DNA of 64,000 nucleotides from JAYPWI01 sp038135065 (lineage in GTDB: Bacteria; Actinomycetota; Acidimicrobiia; Acidimicrobiales; Poriferisodalaceae): positions 38,842 through 102,841 of the forward strand of contig JAYPWI010000010.1 in NCBI GenBank assembly GCA_038135065.1. Reading direction: 5' to 3'. This document shows positions 15,683 to 23,870 of the stretch, piece by piece. Position 1 is the first letter of the stretch; every line of letters starts with the position of its first letter. The notes below the pieces were generated by a model. The model saw only the letters and a program-made list of their open reading frames with translations. It searched no databases and was not told the origin of the DNA. The position numbers and the translations under genes were made by a program.

Positions 15683-16987
15683 TCACCCCTCGATGTGTTC
15701 CTCCACCAACTCCCCGATCGGCATGTTTCCCGGCAGCAGGGCACGCCATTCCTCGTCGACGGGAACGACGGTGTCACACAGGGCCTCGATCGGGGAGAGA
15801 TCGGTGAGAGGCAAGCCGATGGGCTCCCCCCCTGCCTCGTGGAGGCGCACCGACTCCAGCAGGCGCCGCCGGAGGTGCAGCACCGCCCGGTCGGCGGCGA
15901 CCAGGACTTCCTTGGACCTGTCGACGATCGGCCCCATCGACAGGGCCATGATCAGGTCTTCCTGTTCGATACCGCTGTAGCCGGTCCAACTGTCCTTCAT
16001 GGCCGCTCGATCCTGACCCAGCCGATCCTCCCAGGTAGCCACGAACTGGCAGGTCTCGTCGTCGAAGAACCGCTCGTCGTCGAGGCCGAAGATCCGCAGG
16101 AAATCCGACCGAGGCACCGGGTGGGGTCCATGATTGACGAGGTAGGTGGAGGTCCTGCCGTCGTGCTGAGGGACCTCGAACACGTACACCTGGAACGCAG
16201 GGGCCGGGATGATCCGACAGGTCGGGAGGATCACCGGGGTCACCCGGACACTGTGGGTATCCCGTCCGTCGTCGGTGGGCGGCCCCTGGCGCTTGGCTGC
16301 GTAGTGGTACCCGTACGCCGTGTCCTGGATGTCGAGGACCGGAGCATTGTCGTCCACCGAGATCGCCCCGGGGTTGAAGTCCTCGTCGACGGGGGTGAAG
16401 TCGTCGTCCATCCACGAGGGGTTGGCCTGATTGCTGTGGAGGATGGCCACGTGCGAGCTGTCGGTACCCCCCTCGAACAACTGCAGGTAGTTGGCGTCGG
16501 AATCGGCCCTGATGACCACCCGGTTGGCGTCGGGGCCCTCGAAGAAGCGGTAGCGGGGGAACTCGGGTTCGAGATCGGGCGGTCCGATGTAGGTCCAGAT
16601 CAGTCCCCCGGCCTCCCGGCAGGGGTAGGCGGGAGCTCGGAGCTTCTCTCGGAACCGCTCGTTGCAGTGGTTCGGGGTTTCCAGGATCTCCCCGTCGGGG
16701 GCGAACTTCCACCCATGGAACAAGCAGCGCAGACCCCCCTTCTCGTTGCGCCCGAGGGCCAGGGACACCCGGCGGTGCATACAGAACTCATCGAGCACGC
16801 CGACAGTGCCGTCAGTCGCCCTGAACACCACGAAGTGTTCCCCGAGGAGCATGGTGCGCAGGGGGTCGCCATCGGCCACCACCTGCTTCGACGCGGCGAT
16901 CGGATGCCAGAAGCGGCGCATCATCCGACCCATCGGGGTGTCGGCCCCCACCCTGGTCAGGATCTCGTTCTCTTCCGATGTCAGCAT
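15683..16987 (-). CDS. Rieske ring-hydroxylating oxygenase, alpha subunit (first copy)
   Basis: A 434-residue oxygenase component. The Rieske 2Fe-2S site is CMHRRVSLALGRN followed by CLFHGW (about residues 68-90), and the mononuclear iron site is DSSHVAILH (about 190-198). The domain order and length resemble phthalate 4,5-dioxygenase and related enzymes, not the alpha3beta3 dioxygenases. The ATG at 16987 has GGGAGGGGAG upstream and gives the standard start; a longer frame to 17044 is not needed. No ferredoxin or reductase gene is adjacent, so electrons must come from elsewhere. Substrate unknown. Confidence 0.92.
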   Translation of the reverse strand: MLTSEENEILTRVGADTPMGRMMRRFWHPIAASKQVVADGDPLRTMLLGEHFVVFRATDGTVGVLDEFCMHRRVSLALGRNEKGGLRCLFHGWKFAPDGEILETPNHCNERFREKLRAPAYPCREAGGLIWTYIGPPDLEPEFPRYRFFEGPDANRVVIRADSDANYLQLFEGGTDSSHVAILHSNQANPSWMDDDFTPVDEDFNPGAISVDDNAPVLDIQDTAYGYHYAAKRQGPPTDDGRDTHSVRVTPVILPTCRIIPAPAFQVYVFEVPQHDGRTSTYLVNHGPHPVPRSDFLRIFGLDDERFFDDETCQFVATWEDRLGQDRAAMKDSWTGYSGIEQEDLIMALSMGPIVDRSKEVLVAADRAVLHLRRRLLESVRLHEAGGEPIGLPLTDLSPIEALCDTVVPVDEEWRALLPGNMPIGELVEEHIEG

Positions 16988-17043
16988 CGGTGCTCCCCTC
17001 CCCGTCACGGCGTCCGGCGGTGCCGCTCGTCGCTGTAGACGCA

Positions 17044-17049
17044 ACGTTA
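17044..17049 (-). promoter_or_regulatory. -10 box of the first Rieske gene
   Basis: TAACGT on the minus strand, predicting a start near 17037 and a 50-base leader that carries the strong RBS. It lies back to back with the leaderless promoter of the cupin gene at 17108. Confidence 0.4.
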
Positions 17050-17095
17050 CTCAGCCCCCGGCCGAGGACCAGCGCCGCCCGCCGACCCGGTGGGC

Positions 17096-17101
17096 AATAC
17101 T
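17096..17101 (+). promoter_or_regulatory. -10 box of the cupin-like gene
   Basis: AATACT ends seven bases before the ATG at 17108; predicted leaderless. First base deviates from the T of TANNNT. Confidence 0.35.
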
Positions 17102-17107
17102 TCTGTC

Positions 17108-17545
17108 ATGAGCCGACAACCCGTCGATGGAGTCGCCTTTGGCGACGTGCCGTGGCAATCCACCTCGGTGCTGTGGGGCCCGGACTCCGCAGCTCCAGCT
17201 GCCCTGGAGTTCACGGGTCACGGAATGGCTCGGGTGCTGTCCCACGACCCCGACACGGGGGCCCTGTCGCTCCTCATCAAGGAACCGCCCGGCTGGCATA
17301 CCGCTGCCGCCGAGTCCCACTCGGTGTTCCAGGAGGACATCCTCCTCGAGGGCGACTGCTGGTACGGCGAGACCCACTACGAGGGACCCACCTACTTCGC
17401 CTTCCCGGCGGGTCACGAACACGGGCCGATGTTCACCGAGACGGGCGCCCTGTGGCTGGTCACCCTGTCGGGCCCCTTCGACGTCAGCTACAGCAACGAG
17501 ATCCGAGCGGAGAACATGTCGTGGTTCGAACGGGCCCGGCGCTGA
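17108..17545 (+). CDS. Cupin-like protein
   Basis: A 145-residue beta-rich protein that looks like a single cupin barrel. Possible metal ligands are the His in KEPPGWHTAAAESH near residue 65, the Glu/His of YGETHYEG, and the histidines of PAGHEHGPMF. There is no signal peptide. Cupins of this size range from oxygenases and isomerases to binding proteins, so activity is open. It begins a plus-strand group with the F420-type oxidoreductase and an SDR and is divergent from the Rieske gene, which suggests the same catabolic context. A start at 17090 is possible but the -10 spacing favours 17108. Confidence 0.7.
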   Translation: MSRQPVDGVAFGDVPWQSTSVLWGPDSAAPAALEFTGHGMARVLSHDPDTGALSLLIKEPPGWHTAAAESHSVFQEDILLEGDCWYGETHYEGPTYFAFPAGHEHGPMFTETGALWLVTLSGPFDVSYSNEIRAENMSWFERARR

Positions 17546-17584
17546 ACGGTCGGGACGCCGTGTACTCCAACAGGAGGTCCACCC

Positions 17585-18037
17585 ATGACCGATGACCGTG
17601 ACGAGGTGCTGGCCAGCCTGCTGGGCGAACGCACCGTCGACATCGTGACCACAGGGCGGCGCAGCGGCCAACCGCGCACGACGGAGATCTGGACCACCAT
17701 CATCGACGGCCGGGTCTACATCTGCGGCACCCCCAACGCAGGACGGGAGGGCGCGACCCGGACCCCCCGAGACTGGATGGCCAACCTGGTCGCTCACCCG
17801 GCGTTCGTGCTCCGCCTCAAGCGGGCCGCGCAGGCCGATCTGACAGCATCGGCCCAGCCCGTGACCGATCCCGCGCACCGGCGCGATCTGCTCACCAGGC
17901 CCTCCACCGAGTACTACCGTTCGGCCATCGACCTCGACACGGCAGTTGCCCACAGCCCCATCGTGGAGATCACCTTCACCGGCCCGTGGTCATGGCTGAA
18001 CGACGAGGTCGCCAGGCAAGCGGCCGACCGGAACTGA
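17585..18037 (+). CDS. DUF385-family (deazaflavin-dependent nitroreductase-like) protein
   Basis: A 150-residue split-barrel protein of the Ddn type. The signature VTTGRRSGQPRTTEIW at about residues 20-35 corresponds to the LTTTGRKSG motif of F420-dependent nitro- and quinone reductases; VYICGTPN and DWMANLVAHPAFVLRLK follow in the expected order. The family uses reduced F420 in known cases, but some members bind FMN or haem. ATG start with an excellent GGAGG eight bases upstream. Lies 39 bases after the cupin gene and 33 before an SDR, probably one transcript. Confidence 0.85.
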   Translation: MTDDRDEVLASLLGERTVDIVTTGRRSGQPRTTEIWTTIIDGRVYICGTPNAGREGATRTPRDWMANLVAHPAFVLRLKRAAQADLTASAQPVTDPAHRRDLLTRPSTEYYRSAIDLDTAVAHSPIVEITFTGPWSWLNDEVARQAADRN

Positions 18038-18070
18038 CGACATCACAACCCCGAACCAGGAGCACCAGAC

Positions 18071-18832
18071 ATGAACGACGAAGTCCTGCCATCGATGCGG
18101 GTCGACGGCAAGGTGGCCCTTGTCACCGGGGCCGGCCGGGGTATCGGCCACGGCTGTGCCCTGGCTCTGGGAGCGGCCGGGGCCCACGTGATCGCCATGG
18201 CCCGAACCGGTGACGAGATCGAAGCGGTGGCCGCAGACATCCGGGCGGCTGGCGGTTCGGCCGAAGCCATGGTGTGCGATGTCACCGACGTGGCGTCCAT
18301 GCAGGCCAAGGTCGGGGGCATCGAACGGCTCGACATCCTGGTGAACAACGCCGGCATGGCGGTGGCCGGCCCCCTGGTCGACTACCGGGTCGAAGACATC
18401 CGGGCCATGGTCGACCTCAACTGCACGGGGGCGGTGCTGGTGGCTCAGGCGGCGGCCCGCACCATGATCGCCCAGCAGAGCGGGGTCATCATCAACCTCA
18501 GCTCCACCTTCGGCAAGAACGGGCGCCCCAACCACAGCGTGTACTCGGCGACCAAACACTTCATCGAGGGCCTCACCAAGTCGACCGCAGTGGAGCTCGC
18601 CCCCCACGGCATCAGGGTCGTGGCCATCGGCCCGACGGCCATCGACACCGCCCTCACCCACGAGCGGCTCCAGGACCCGGTCATCGGTGGTGACCTGCTG
18701 GCTCGGATCCCCCTCGGACGGTTCGGTCAGGTCGTCGACTGTGTCGGCGCCGTGGTCTTCCTGGCCAGCCCGGCCGCCGCCCTCATCACCGGCACCACCC
18801 TCATGGTGGATGGCGGCTGGACCGCCCAGTAG
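18071..18832 (+). CDS. Short-chain dehydrogenase/reductase
   Basis: A 253-residue classical SDR. NAD(P)-binding TGAGRGIG at about 19-26, the NNAG motif, catalytic Ser in INLSSTF and YSATK with Tyr and Lys are all present, and the C-terminus VDGGWTAQ is typical. Acidic/hydrophobic residues after the second strand give no clear cofactor preference. It follows the DUF385 gene with its own Shine-Dalgarno-like AGGAG. Together with the Rieske and cupin genes it probably oxidises an alcohol intermediate; the substrate cannot be read. Confidence 0.93.
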   Translation: MNDEVLPSMRVDGKVALVTGAGRGIGHGCALALGAAGAHVIAMARTGDEIEAVAADIRAAGGSAEAMVCDVTDVASMQAKVGGIERLDILVNNAGMAVAGPLVDYRVEDIRAMVDLNCTGAVLVAQAAARTMIAQQSGVIINLSSTFGKNGRPNHSVYSATKHFIEGLTKSTAVELAPHGIRVVAIGPTAIDTALTHERLQDPVIGGDLLARIPLGRFGQVVDCVGAVVFLASPAAALITGTTLMVDGGWTAQ

Positions 18833-18842
18833 CCCACGGGAC

Positions 18843-19814
18843 TCAAACCGCCGCCCGGGACCTCCGCCGTAGCGAGCCCACCCGGGTAGCCAGGCCCAAC
18901 AGAACCAGCCCGGTCAACAGCAGGGTGGCCTCAGCCCCTAGGACGTCCTCGAGGTAGTAGAGCGCGAACTGGGGTAGCCAGATCAACAGCACGATGCCAC
19001 CAGCGAGGACCACCTCGTTCCGGGACCTCCCCACGCCCACGGCCAGGAGCAACACCGACACCACGAGACCAATCCACACACCCATCGTGTCGTGGCCCGC
19101 TCGCAGGACCTGCGCACCGATCACGATGACCAGGGAGCCGACGAGCACCGCCAACCTGTCCCAGCCGGTGACGTCGAGCACTCCTGCGGCTACCCATCCC
19201 AGCCCGACCACCACCAGGACCATTCCCGGTGCAGGGCCGTCGAACAGCTCGGCATCGATGACGTCACCCAGACTGCTCAGGAGCCCCAGGCCGAGGGTGA
19301 CGCTGAGAGCAGCGAAAACCAACAGTTGGAGCGGTGCCCGGGTGGCCAACCATGCGGGCACGGCGCCACACAGCACCACGAGGCCGACGAACACGGCAGC
19401 GTGGTCGGGTCCTGCGTCCACCACGTCGACCCACGCCTCGATGGCCACTGCTGCGAGTCCGATGGCGCCGAGGGCCCACAGCACACTGGTCAACCGTCGA
19501 AGGGCTGGCTCCTCATTCTGGCGGGACCACCATCCGGCAGCCCAGACGACGGCGGTGGGCAGGATCAGGGCCATCAGACGGGCCGCAGTCGACATCGAAT
19601 CCCAGTTCCGGCCAACCAACAGGATTGCGGCCGCAAGCACCAACGCCGCGCCGATGTAGCCCACCGCCTCGGCAGCAAGCGGCACCCGCGTCTCGGTCTC
19701 AGGAGAACGCGACGCCTCGAACACGGCAATGGCCTGTGCTTGCTGGGCGTCGATGATGCCCGCCGACTCCCACGCCTCGAGTCGCCCGTTCAGATCGGAA
19801 TCGGTCCCGAACAC
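18843..19814 (-). CDS. DUF2157-like polytopic membrane protein
   Basis: A 323-residue protein with a soluble N-terminus (about 1-45, LNGRLEAWESAGIIDAQQAQAI, typical of the DUF2157 helical domain) followed by about nine hydrophobic helices and a basic C-terminus LRRRSRAAV. The GTG at 19814 is chosen because GGAGG lies seven bases upstream within a leader starting near 19855; a TTG at 19862 would be too close to the promoter. Convergent with the SDR. Function of the family is unknown. Confidence 0.75.
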   Translation of the reverse strand: MFGTDSDLNGRLEAWESAGIIDAQQAQAIAVFEASRSPETETRVPLAAEAVGYIGAALVLAAAILLVGRNWDSMSTAARLMALILPTAVVWAAGWWSRQNEEPALRRLTSVLWALGAIGLAAVAIEAWVDVVDAGPDHAAVFVGLVVLCGAVPAWLATRAPLQLLVFAALSVTLGLGLLSSLGDVIDAELFDGPAPGMVLVVVGLGWVAAGVLDVTGWDRLAVLVGSLVIVIGAQVLRAGHDTMGVWIGLVVSVLLLAVGVGRSRNEVVLAGGIVLLIWLPQFALYYLEDVLGAEATLLLTGLVLLGLATRVGSLRRRSRAAV

Positions 19815-19861
19815 CTGCCGGCCTCCCGGTTGCGTCGACCAAGGGGCCGACTGCCTCCCCA

Positions 19862-19867
19862 ACGTTA
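19862..19867 (-). promoter_or_regulatory. -10 box of the DUF2157-like gene
   Basis: TAACGT on the minus strand; transcription predicted near 19855, with the RBS and GTG at 19814 downstream. Confidence 0.4.
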
Positions 19868-19914
19868 ATCATGATGGGTTGTCGACCCGGGCCCGACCAG
19901 GGTCGGAGGTCCCG

Positions 19915-20790
19915 CTAGTCGAGCAGGTACTCGGTGAGCGTTCGGGCTCGCTGCGGATCGGTTGCCGTCTCGATGCTCCGGTGGCGTTCGGCCACCGCGG
20001 GGGCGAACTGATCGTCGGTGAACACCCAGAACGTATTGGTGGTAATGGCGTCGACGATCAGCTGGGCCACCTCCGACGGGGGCTTGCGTGCCGCCAGCAG
20101 CTCACGCCCCAGGGTGCGCTCGGCGGCCCGGGCATCGGGATCACCCACATCGACCCCGCGGCGCAGCAGCCGCTCAGGTCGATTGCGATCAGCGTCGATA
20201 AGTCGAGTGGCAACGAAGCCTGGACACAGCACCGAGACGCCCACTGACGAGCCACGGTGGGCCAGTTCGTGTCGGAGGGTCTCCGACAACGCCACCACCC
20301 CGTGTTTGGACACGCTGTAGGGGCCCATGAACGGCAGGCTGAGGTGCCCGGCGATCGATGCCGTGTTCACCACGTGGCCGTCGCCGTGTTCGACCAGGTG
20401 CTCGACGAAGGCCTCGCACCCGTGGATCACTCCCCACAGGTTCACCCCGAGCACCCACTGCCAGTCGGTCAGGTCCAGCTGACCGATCGGTTCCCGCATC
20501 CCGCCCACGCCGGCGTTGTTGCACACCACGTTGACCCTGCCGAAGCGCGCGATGGCCTGGTCCCGCAGTTCGAACACGGCCGCCGCATCGGCGACGTCAC
20601 ACTCCACGGTCAGGATCCGGTCCTGCCCGTATCGGGCGACGAGCTCGCCCGAGGTGGCAGCCAGCGCGGGCACCTCCACATCGGCCATCACGACCGCCAT
20701 TCCCCGCTCGAGGAACGCCTCGGTGAACGCCAGCCCCATCCCGCTGGCCGCCCCCGTGACCACCGCCGTGCGGCCTTCGAGCTCTTGCAT
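19915..20790 (-). CDS. Short-chain dehydrogenase/reductase
   Basis: A 291-residue SDR with TGAASGMG at about 12-19, CNNAGVGG, catalytic Ser in VVNTASIAG and YSVSK. Asp in MADVE after the second beta strand suggests NAD rather than NADP. The C-terminus is about 40 residues longer than a classical SDR and ends in a helical segment, as in several SDRs near Rieske and CoA genes. ATG start with AGGGGG upstream. Divergent from the TauD-type gene at 20866. Confidence 0.92.
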   Translation of the reverse strand: MQELEGRTAVVTGAASGMGLAFTEAFLERGMAVVMADVEVPALAATSGELVARYGQDRILTVECDVADAAAVFELRDQAIARFGRVNVVCNNAGVGGMREPIGQLDLTDWQWVLGVNLWGVIHGCEAFVEHLVEHGDGHVVNTASIAGHLSLPFMGPYSVSKHGVVALSETLRHELAHRGSSVGVSVLCPGFVATRLIDADRNRPERLLRRGVDVGDPDARAAERTLGRELLAARKPPSEVAQLIVDAITTNTFWVFTDDQFAPAVAERHRSIETATDPQRARTLTEYLLD

Positions 20791-20836
20791 GATCTACCCC
20801 CTCGTTGGGCACAGGATCGCGCACCGAGCCACCGGC

Positions 20837-20842
20837 TAGCGT
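20837..20842 (+). promoter_or_regulatory. -10 box of the TauD/TfdA dioxygenase gene
   Basis: TAGCGT preceded by GGC. Transcription is predicted near 20849, leaving a 17-base leader that contains GAGGGGG before the ATG at 20866. Confidence 0.5.
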
Positions 20843-20865
20843 CGCGGCCGATCGAGGGGGTCGTC

Positions 20866-21756
20866 ATGGAAGTACAGCGGCTGGGTCCCGTGTGTGGGGC
20901 CGCGATTCGGGGAGTCGATCTCGGCGAGCTCGACGACATGACCTTCGAGGGGATCCGGCGGGCGTTCGCCGAGCACCAGGTGCTGGTCTTCCCCGACCAG
21001 CACATCGACACCGAGCAGCAGGTGGCCTTCGGCCGCCGGTTCGGAGAGCTCCTGGTCCATCACTTCGCATCCATCCGGACCCCGAACCTGCCGGAGCTGA
21101 TGACGCTGCGCACCGACCGCCAGCAACCCGACCCATTGACCGACATCTGGCACGCGGATGAGACCTACCGGGCCGCGCCGCCCATGGCCACCATCCTGCG
21201 GTCCCTCGACCTTCCCCCGCTCGGCGGTGACACGGTGTTCGCCTCGATGGCGGCTGCCTACGACGGTCTCAGTTCCCGGATGAAGGACTACATCGCTGGG
21301 CTGACCGCCGTCCACGGCTTCGGCCGCTTCCGACGGCGGTTCGAGCGCGACCCCTCCCTGCTTCCTGTGCTCCACGAGATCGAACTGGACAACCCCAACC
21401 CCAGCCATCCAGTGGTCACCGTGCACCCCGAGACGGGCCGGCGGGTGCTGTTCGTCAACTGGCACTTCACCACCCACATCAACGAGCTCCCCGAAGAGGA
21501 GAGCCGGATGATCCTCGACTACCTGCGCAACCGGGTCCTGCAACCCGAGTACCAGTTCAGGGTGCGATGGGAACCGGACATGGTGGTGGCCTGGGACAAC
21601 CGCTCCGTCCAGCACTACGCCCCCAAGGACTACTTCCCACACCCTCGCCTCATGGAGCGGGTGACGGTGGCCGGATCTGCGCCCTGTGCCGCAGAAGCCG
21701 GCAGTCCGATCGACATCCCTCGGGTCACGGTGGCCGACCTCACCGTCGGCGCCTGA
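20866..21756 (+). CDS. TauD/TfdA family Fe(II)/2-oxoglutarate dioxygenase
   Basis: A 296-residue oxygenase of the taurine/2,4-D dioxygenase family, which couples 2-oxoglutarate decarboxylation to hydroxylation of a small acid or ether. Fe ligands are the HxD of IWHADETY (about residue 97) and the distal His of WDNRSVQHYA (about 253), with the 2-oxoglutarate Arg near PRLMERV. The ATG at 20866 has a clear RBS and promoter. Substrates in this family vary widely. It heads a plus-strand group with a quinone-reductase-like gene and a ketosynthase III. Confidence 0.93.
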   Translation: MEVQRLGPVCGAAIRGVDLGELDDMTFEGIRRAFAEHQVLVFPDQHIDTEQQVAFGRRFGELLVHHFASIRTPNLPELMTLRTDRQQPDPLTDIWHADETYRAAPPMATILRSLDLPPLGGDTVFASMAAAYDGLSSRMKDYIAGLTAVHGFGRFRRRFERDPSLLPVLHEIELDNPNPSHPVVTVHPETGRRVLFVNWHFTTHINELPEEESRMILDYLRNRVLQPEYQFRVRWEPDMVVAWDNRSVQHYAPKDYFPHPRLMERVTVAGSAPCAAEAGSPIDIPRVTVADLTVGA

Positions 21757-21770
21757 GGCGCAGCGACCCA

Positions 21771-22742
21771 ATGCGGCAGTGGTGGGTGGTTCCCGGGCCC
21801 GACGGCGCCGTTCCCGAGTTGCGCACGGTCGAGTCGCCGACCGCAGGGCCCGGGCAGGTGGTGGTCGATGTAGCCGGTGCCGGAATCAATCGGGGGGAGC
21901 TGATCGGAGGCCGCCTGCTGCGGTCGGACAACCCGGCTGCCCGACCGGCTCCCTCGGGCATCGAGGCGGCCGGGACGGTGGTCGAGGTAGGCGCCGGTGT
22001 GCAGGGGTGGTCGATCGGTGACCGGGTGATGGCTCGGGGCCGGGCCTGCCATGCCGACCGGGTGGTCGTCGACGCCGAAGCCCTCCTGACCAGCCCGACA
22101 TCTCTCGACGACATCGAGGCATCCGCCATCCCCAACGTGTTCGTCACCGCCCACGATGCGCTCGTCACGGCAGCCGGGGTCGGACCCGACGACGTGGTGA
22201 TGGTGACGGCCGGACCATCGGGGGTGGGTACTGCGGCTATCCAGATCGCCCGCCATCTGGGAGCCACCGTGGTGGCCACCACCCGTTCAGCCGGCAAGGC
22301 AGCGACCTTGTCAGACCTCGGCGCCCACCTGGTCGTCGACACCACCCGGGACAACTGGGTCAGCCACGTCATCGACGAGGTCGGCACAGTCAGTTGCGTC
22401 ATCGACCAGGTGGGTGGGGACCTGTTCCCCACACTCCTGGACAGCCTGGGAGTTGGTGGCCGCTACGTGAGCGTGGGGCGAAACGCAGGACCGACCTCCA
22501 CCATCGACCTCGACCTGCTGGCCCGCCAACGACTGACCCTCATCGGTGTGACCTTCCGCACCCGGACCAGGGAGGAGTCGATCGAGTGCAGTCGACGGTT
22601 CGCCTCGGACCTGCTCCACCTGTTCGACAGCGGCGAGTTGCGCCCCGTGATCGACCGCACCTTTCCCCTCGACGAGTTGTCTGCCGCACACAGCTACATG
22701 CGAACCGACAGCGGGGTGGGCAAGGTGCTCCTCGTCCCCTGA
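21771..22742 (+). CDS. Zinc-free medium-chain dehydrogenase/quinone reductase-like protein
   Basis: A 323-residue MDR-superfamily oxidoreductase. The N-terminal catalytic domain has the GxNxGE pattern (GAGINRGE) and the conserved GIEAAGTVVEVGAGV; the Rossmann domain shows TAGPSGVGTAAIQIAR. Catalytic and structural zinc cysteines are absent, which places it with quinone oxidoreductases and enoyl reductases that use NADPH. ATG lies 14 bases after the dioxygenase stop, so it is probably cotranscribed. Substrate unknown. Confidence 0.9.
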   Translation: MRQWWVVPGPDGAVPELRTVESPTAGPGQVVVDVAGAGINRGELIGGRLLRSDNPAARPAPSGIEAAGTVVEVGAGVQGWSIGDRVMARGRACHADRVVVDAEALLTSPTSLDDIEASAIPNVFVTAHDALVTAAGVGPDDVVMVTAGPSGVGTAAIQIARHLGATVVATTRSAGKAATLSDLGAHLVVDTTRDNWVSHVIDEVGTVSCVIDQVGGDLFPTLLDSLGVGGRYVSVGRNAGPTSTIDLDLLARQRLTLIGVTFRTRTREESIECSRRFASDLLHLFDSGELRPVIDRTFPLDELSAAHSYMRTDSGVGKVLLVP

Positions 22743-22772
22743 TCGTGCTGTTATCACCTGCGCATCCAGCGA

Positions 22773-22778
22773 TAGTCT
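22773..22778 (+). promoter_or_regulatory. -10 box of the ketosynthase III gene
   Basis: TAGTCT ends exactly seven bases before the ATG at 22785, predicting a leaderless mRNA independent of the upstream oxidoreductase gene. Confidence 0.45.
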
Positions 22779-22784
22779 CGAGCG

Positions 22785-23846
22785 ATGGGGAGCCTCATCG
22801 TCGGCAGTGGGGTCGCCGTTCCACCACGGGTGGTGACCAACGACGACCTCTCGAAGATCATGGACACCACCGACGAGTGGATCGTCAGTCGAAGTGGGGT
22901 CCGGCAACGGCATGTCGCCGAGCCCGGGGTCGGCCCGTCGGATCTGGCCGCCGAAGCGGTGACTGCGGCCCTGGCCGACGCCGGTGTGGCCGCCAGCGAG
23001 GTCGACCTGCTGGTCACCGCCACCATGACCCCCGACCAGTTCGCCCCCGGCATCGCCGGAGTGGTCCAGGACCGCTCCGGGCTCGGACACGTCGGCGCCT
23101 TCGACCTTCGGCAGCAGTGCGGGGGCTTCCTCTACGGACTCGACATGGCGGACGCCATGCTCTCGTCGGGCAAGGCCGAGTGCGCCGTGGTGGTCGGCGC
23201 CGAGGTCCACGCGGGCTACATGCCCTACGGCGACTCGTGGGACATCCTGCGGGGTCTACGGGACGATCCTCCCAGCCCCGAGGACTACGCAGCAGCCACC
23301 GAGGCCCGGGCCTGGGCGGTGCTGTTCGGGGACGGAGCCGGGGCCGTGGTCCTGCGACGCAACGACGACCCCACGACGGGACTCCTGGACAGCGTGCTGC
23401 GGACCGACGGCTCCCACGCCGACCTGATCCAGGTGCCCGGGGTGGGCTTTCGCCACCAGCCCTACGTGGACGCCAGCCAAATCGGTGACCAGGCCCATTG
23501 GCCCACCATGAACGGGATGGAACTGTTCCGACAGGCGGTCACCTGCATGCCGGCCGCAGTGCACGAGGTGCTCGAGCACACCGGCTACGAGCTGTCGGAC
23601 GTGTCACTGGTCATCGCCCACCAGGCCAACGACCGCATCCTCGACGGAGTACGCAAACAATTGGGGGTCTCCGAAGAGGTGGCACCCAGCAACATCGCCC
23701 GCTACGGCAACACCACGGCGGCCACCCTCCCGATCCTGTTCCACGAACAGCACGCCGCAGGCAACATCAGTGTCGGTGATCTGGTGTGCTTCACCGCCTT
23801 CGGAGCAGGAGCCCACTGGGGGGCCAGCCTGTACCGGGCCGCCTGA
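22785..23846 (+). CDS. 3-oxoacyl-ACP synthase III (FabH-like) family protein
   Basis: A 353-residue thiolase-fold condensing enzyme. The triad is complete: Cys in DLRQQCGGFLYG (about residue 112), His in IAHQAND and Asn in RYGNTTAAT, and the start GSLIVGSGVAVPP is typical of FabH relatives. It is longer than housekeeping FabH by an insertion around residues 150-170 (SWDILRGLRDDPPSPED). No other fatty-acid synthesis gene is near, so it is more likely a specialised ketosynthase, acyl transferase or C-C bond enzyme of the catabolic region. Confidence 0.88.
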   Translation: MGSLIVGSGVAVPPRVVTNDDLSKIMDTTDEWIVSRSGVRQRHVAEPGVGPSDLAAEAVTAALADAGVAASEVDLLVTATMTPDQFAPGIAGVVQDRSGLGHVGAFDLRQQCGGFLYGLDMADAMLSSGKAECAVVVGAEVHAGYMPYGDSWDILRGLRDDPPSPEDYAAATEARAWAVLFGDGAGAVVLRRNDDPTTGLLDSVLRTDGSHADLIQVPGVGFRHQPYVDASQIGDQAHWPTMNGMELFRQAVTCMPAAVHEVLEHTGYELSDVSLVIAHQANDRILDGVRKQLGVSEEVAPSNIARYGNTTAATLPILFHEQHAAGNISVGDLVCFTAFGAGAHWGASLYRAA

Positions 23847-23859
23847 GGGCCGACGGCCC
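23847..23859. terminator. Small GC hairpin between convergent genes
   Basis: GGGCC-gac-GGCCC lies in the 24-base gap between the convergent ketosynthase and monooxygenase genes. There is no T-run, so only a weak or factor-assisted bidirectional terminator is possible. Confidence 0.3.
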
Positions 23860-23870
23860 CCTATTGGGTG

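Noticed and set aside
14282..17038. A 918-codon plus-strand frame across tilS, DUF2342 and the Rieske gene
   Set aside because: It crosses several recognised opposite-strand genes and shows no domain.
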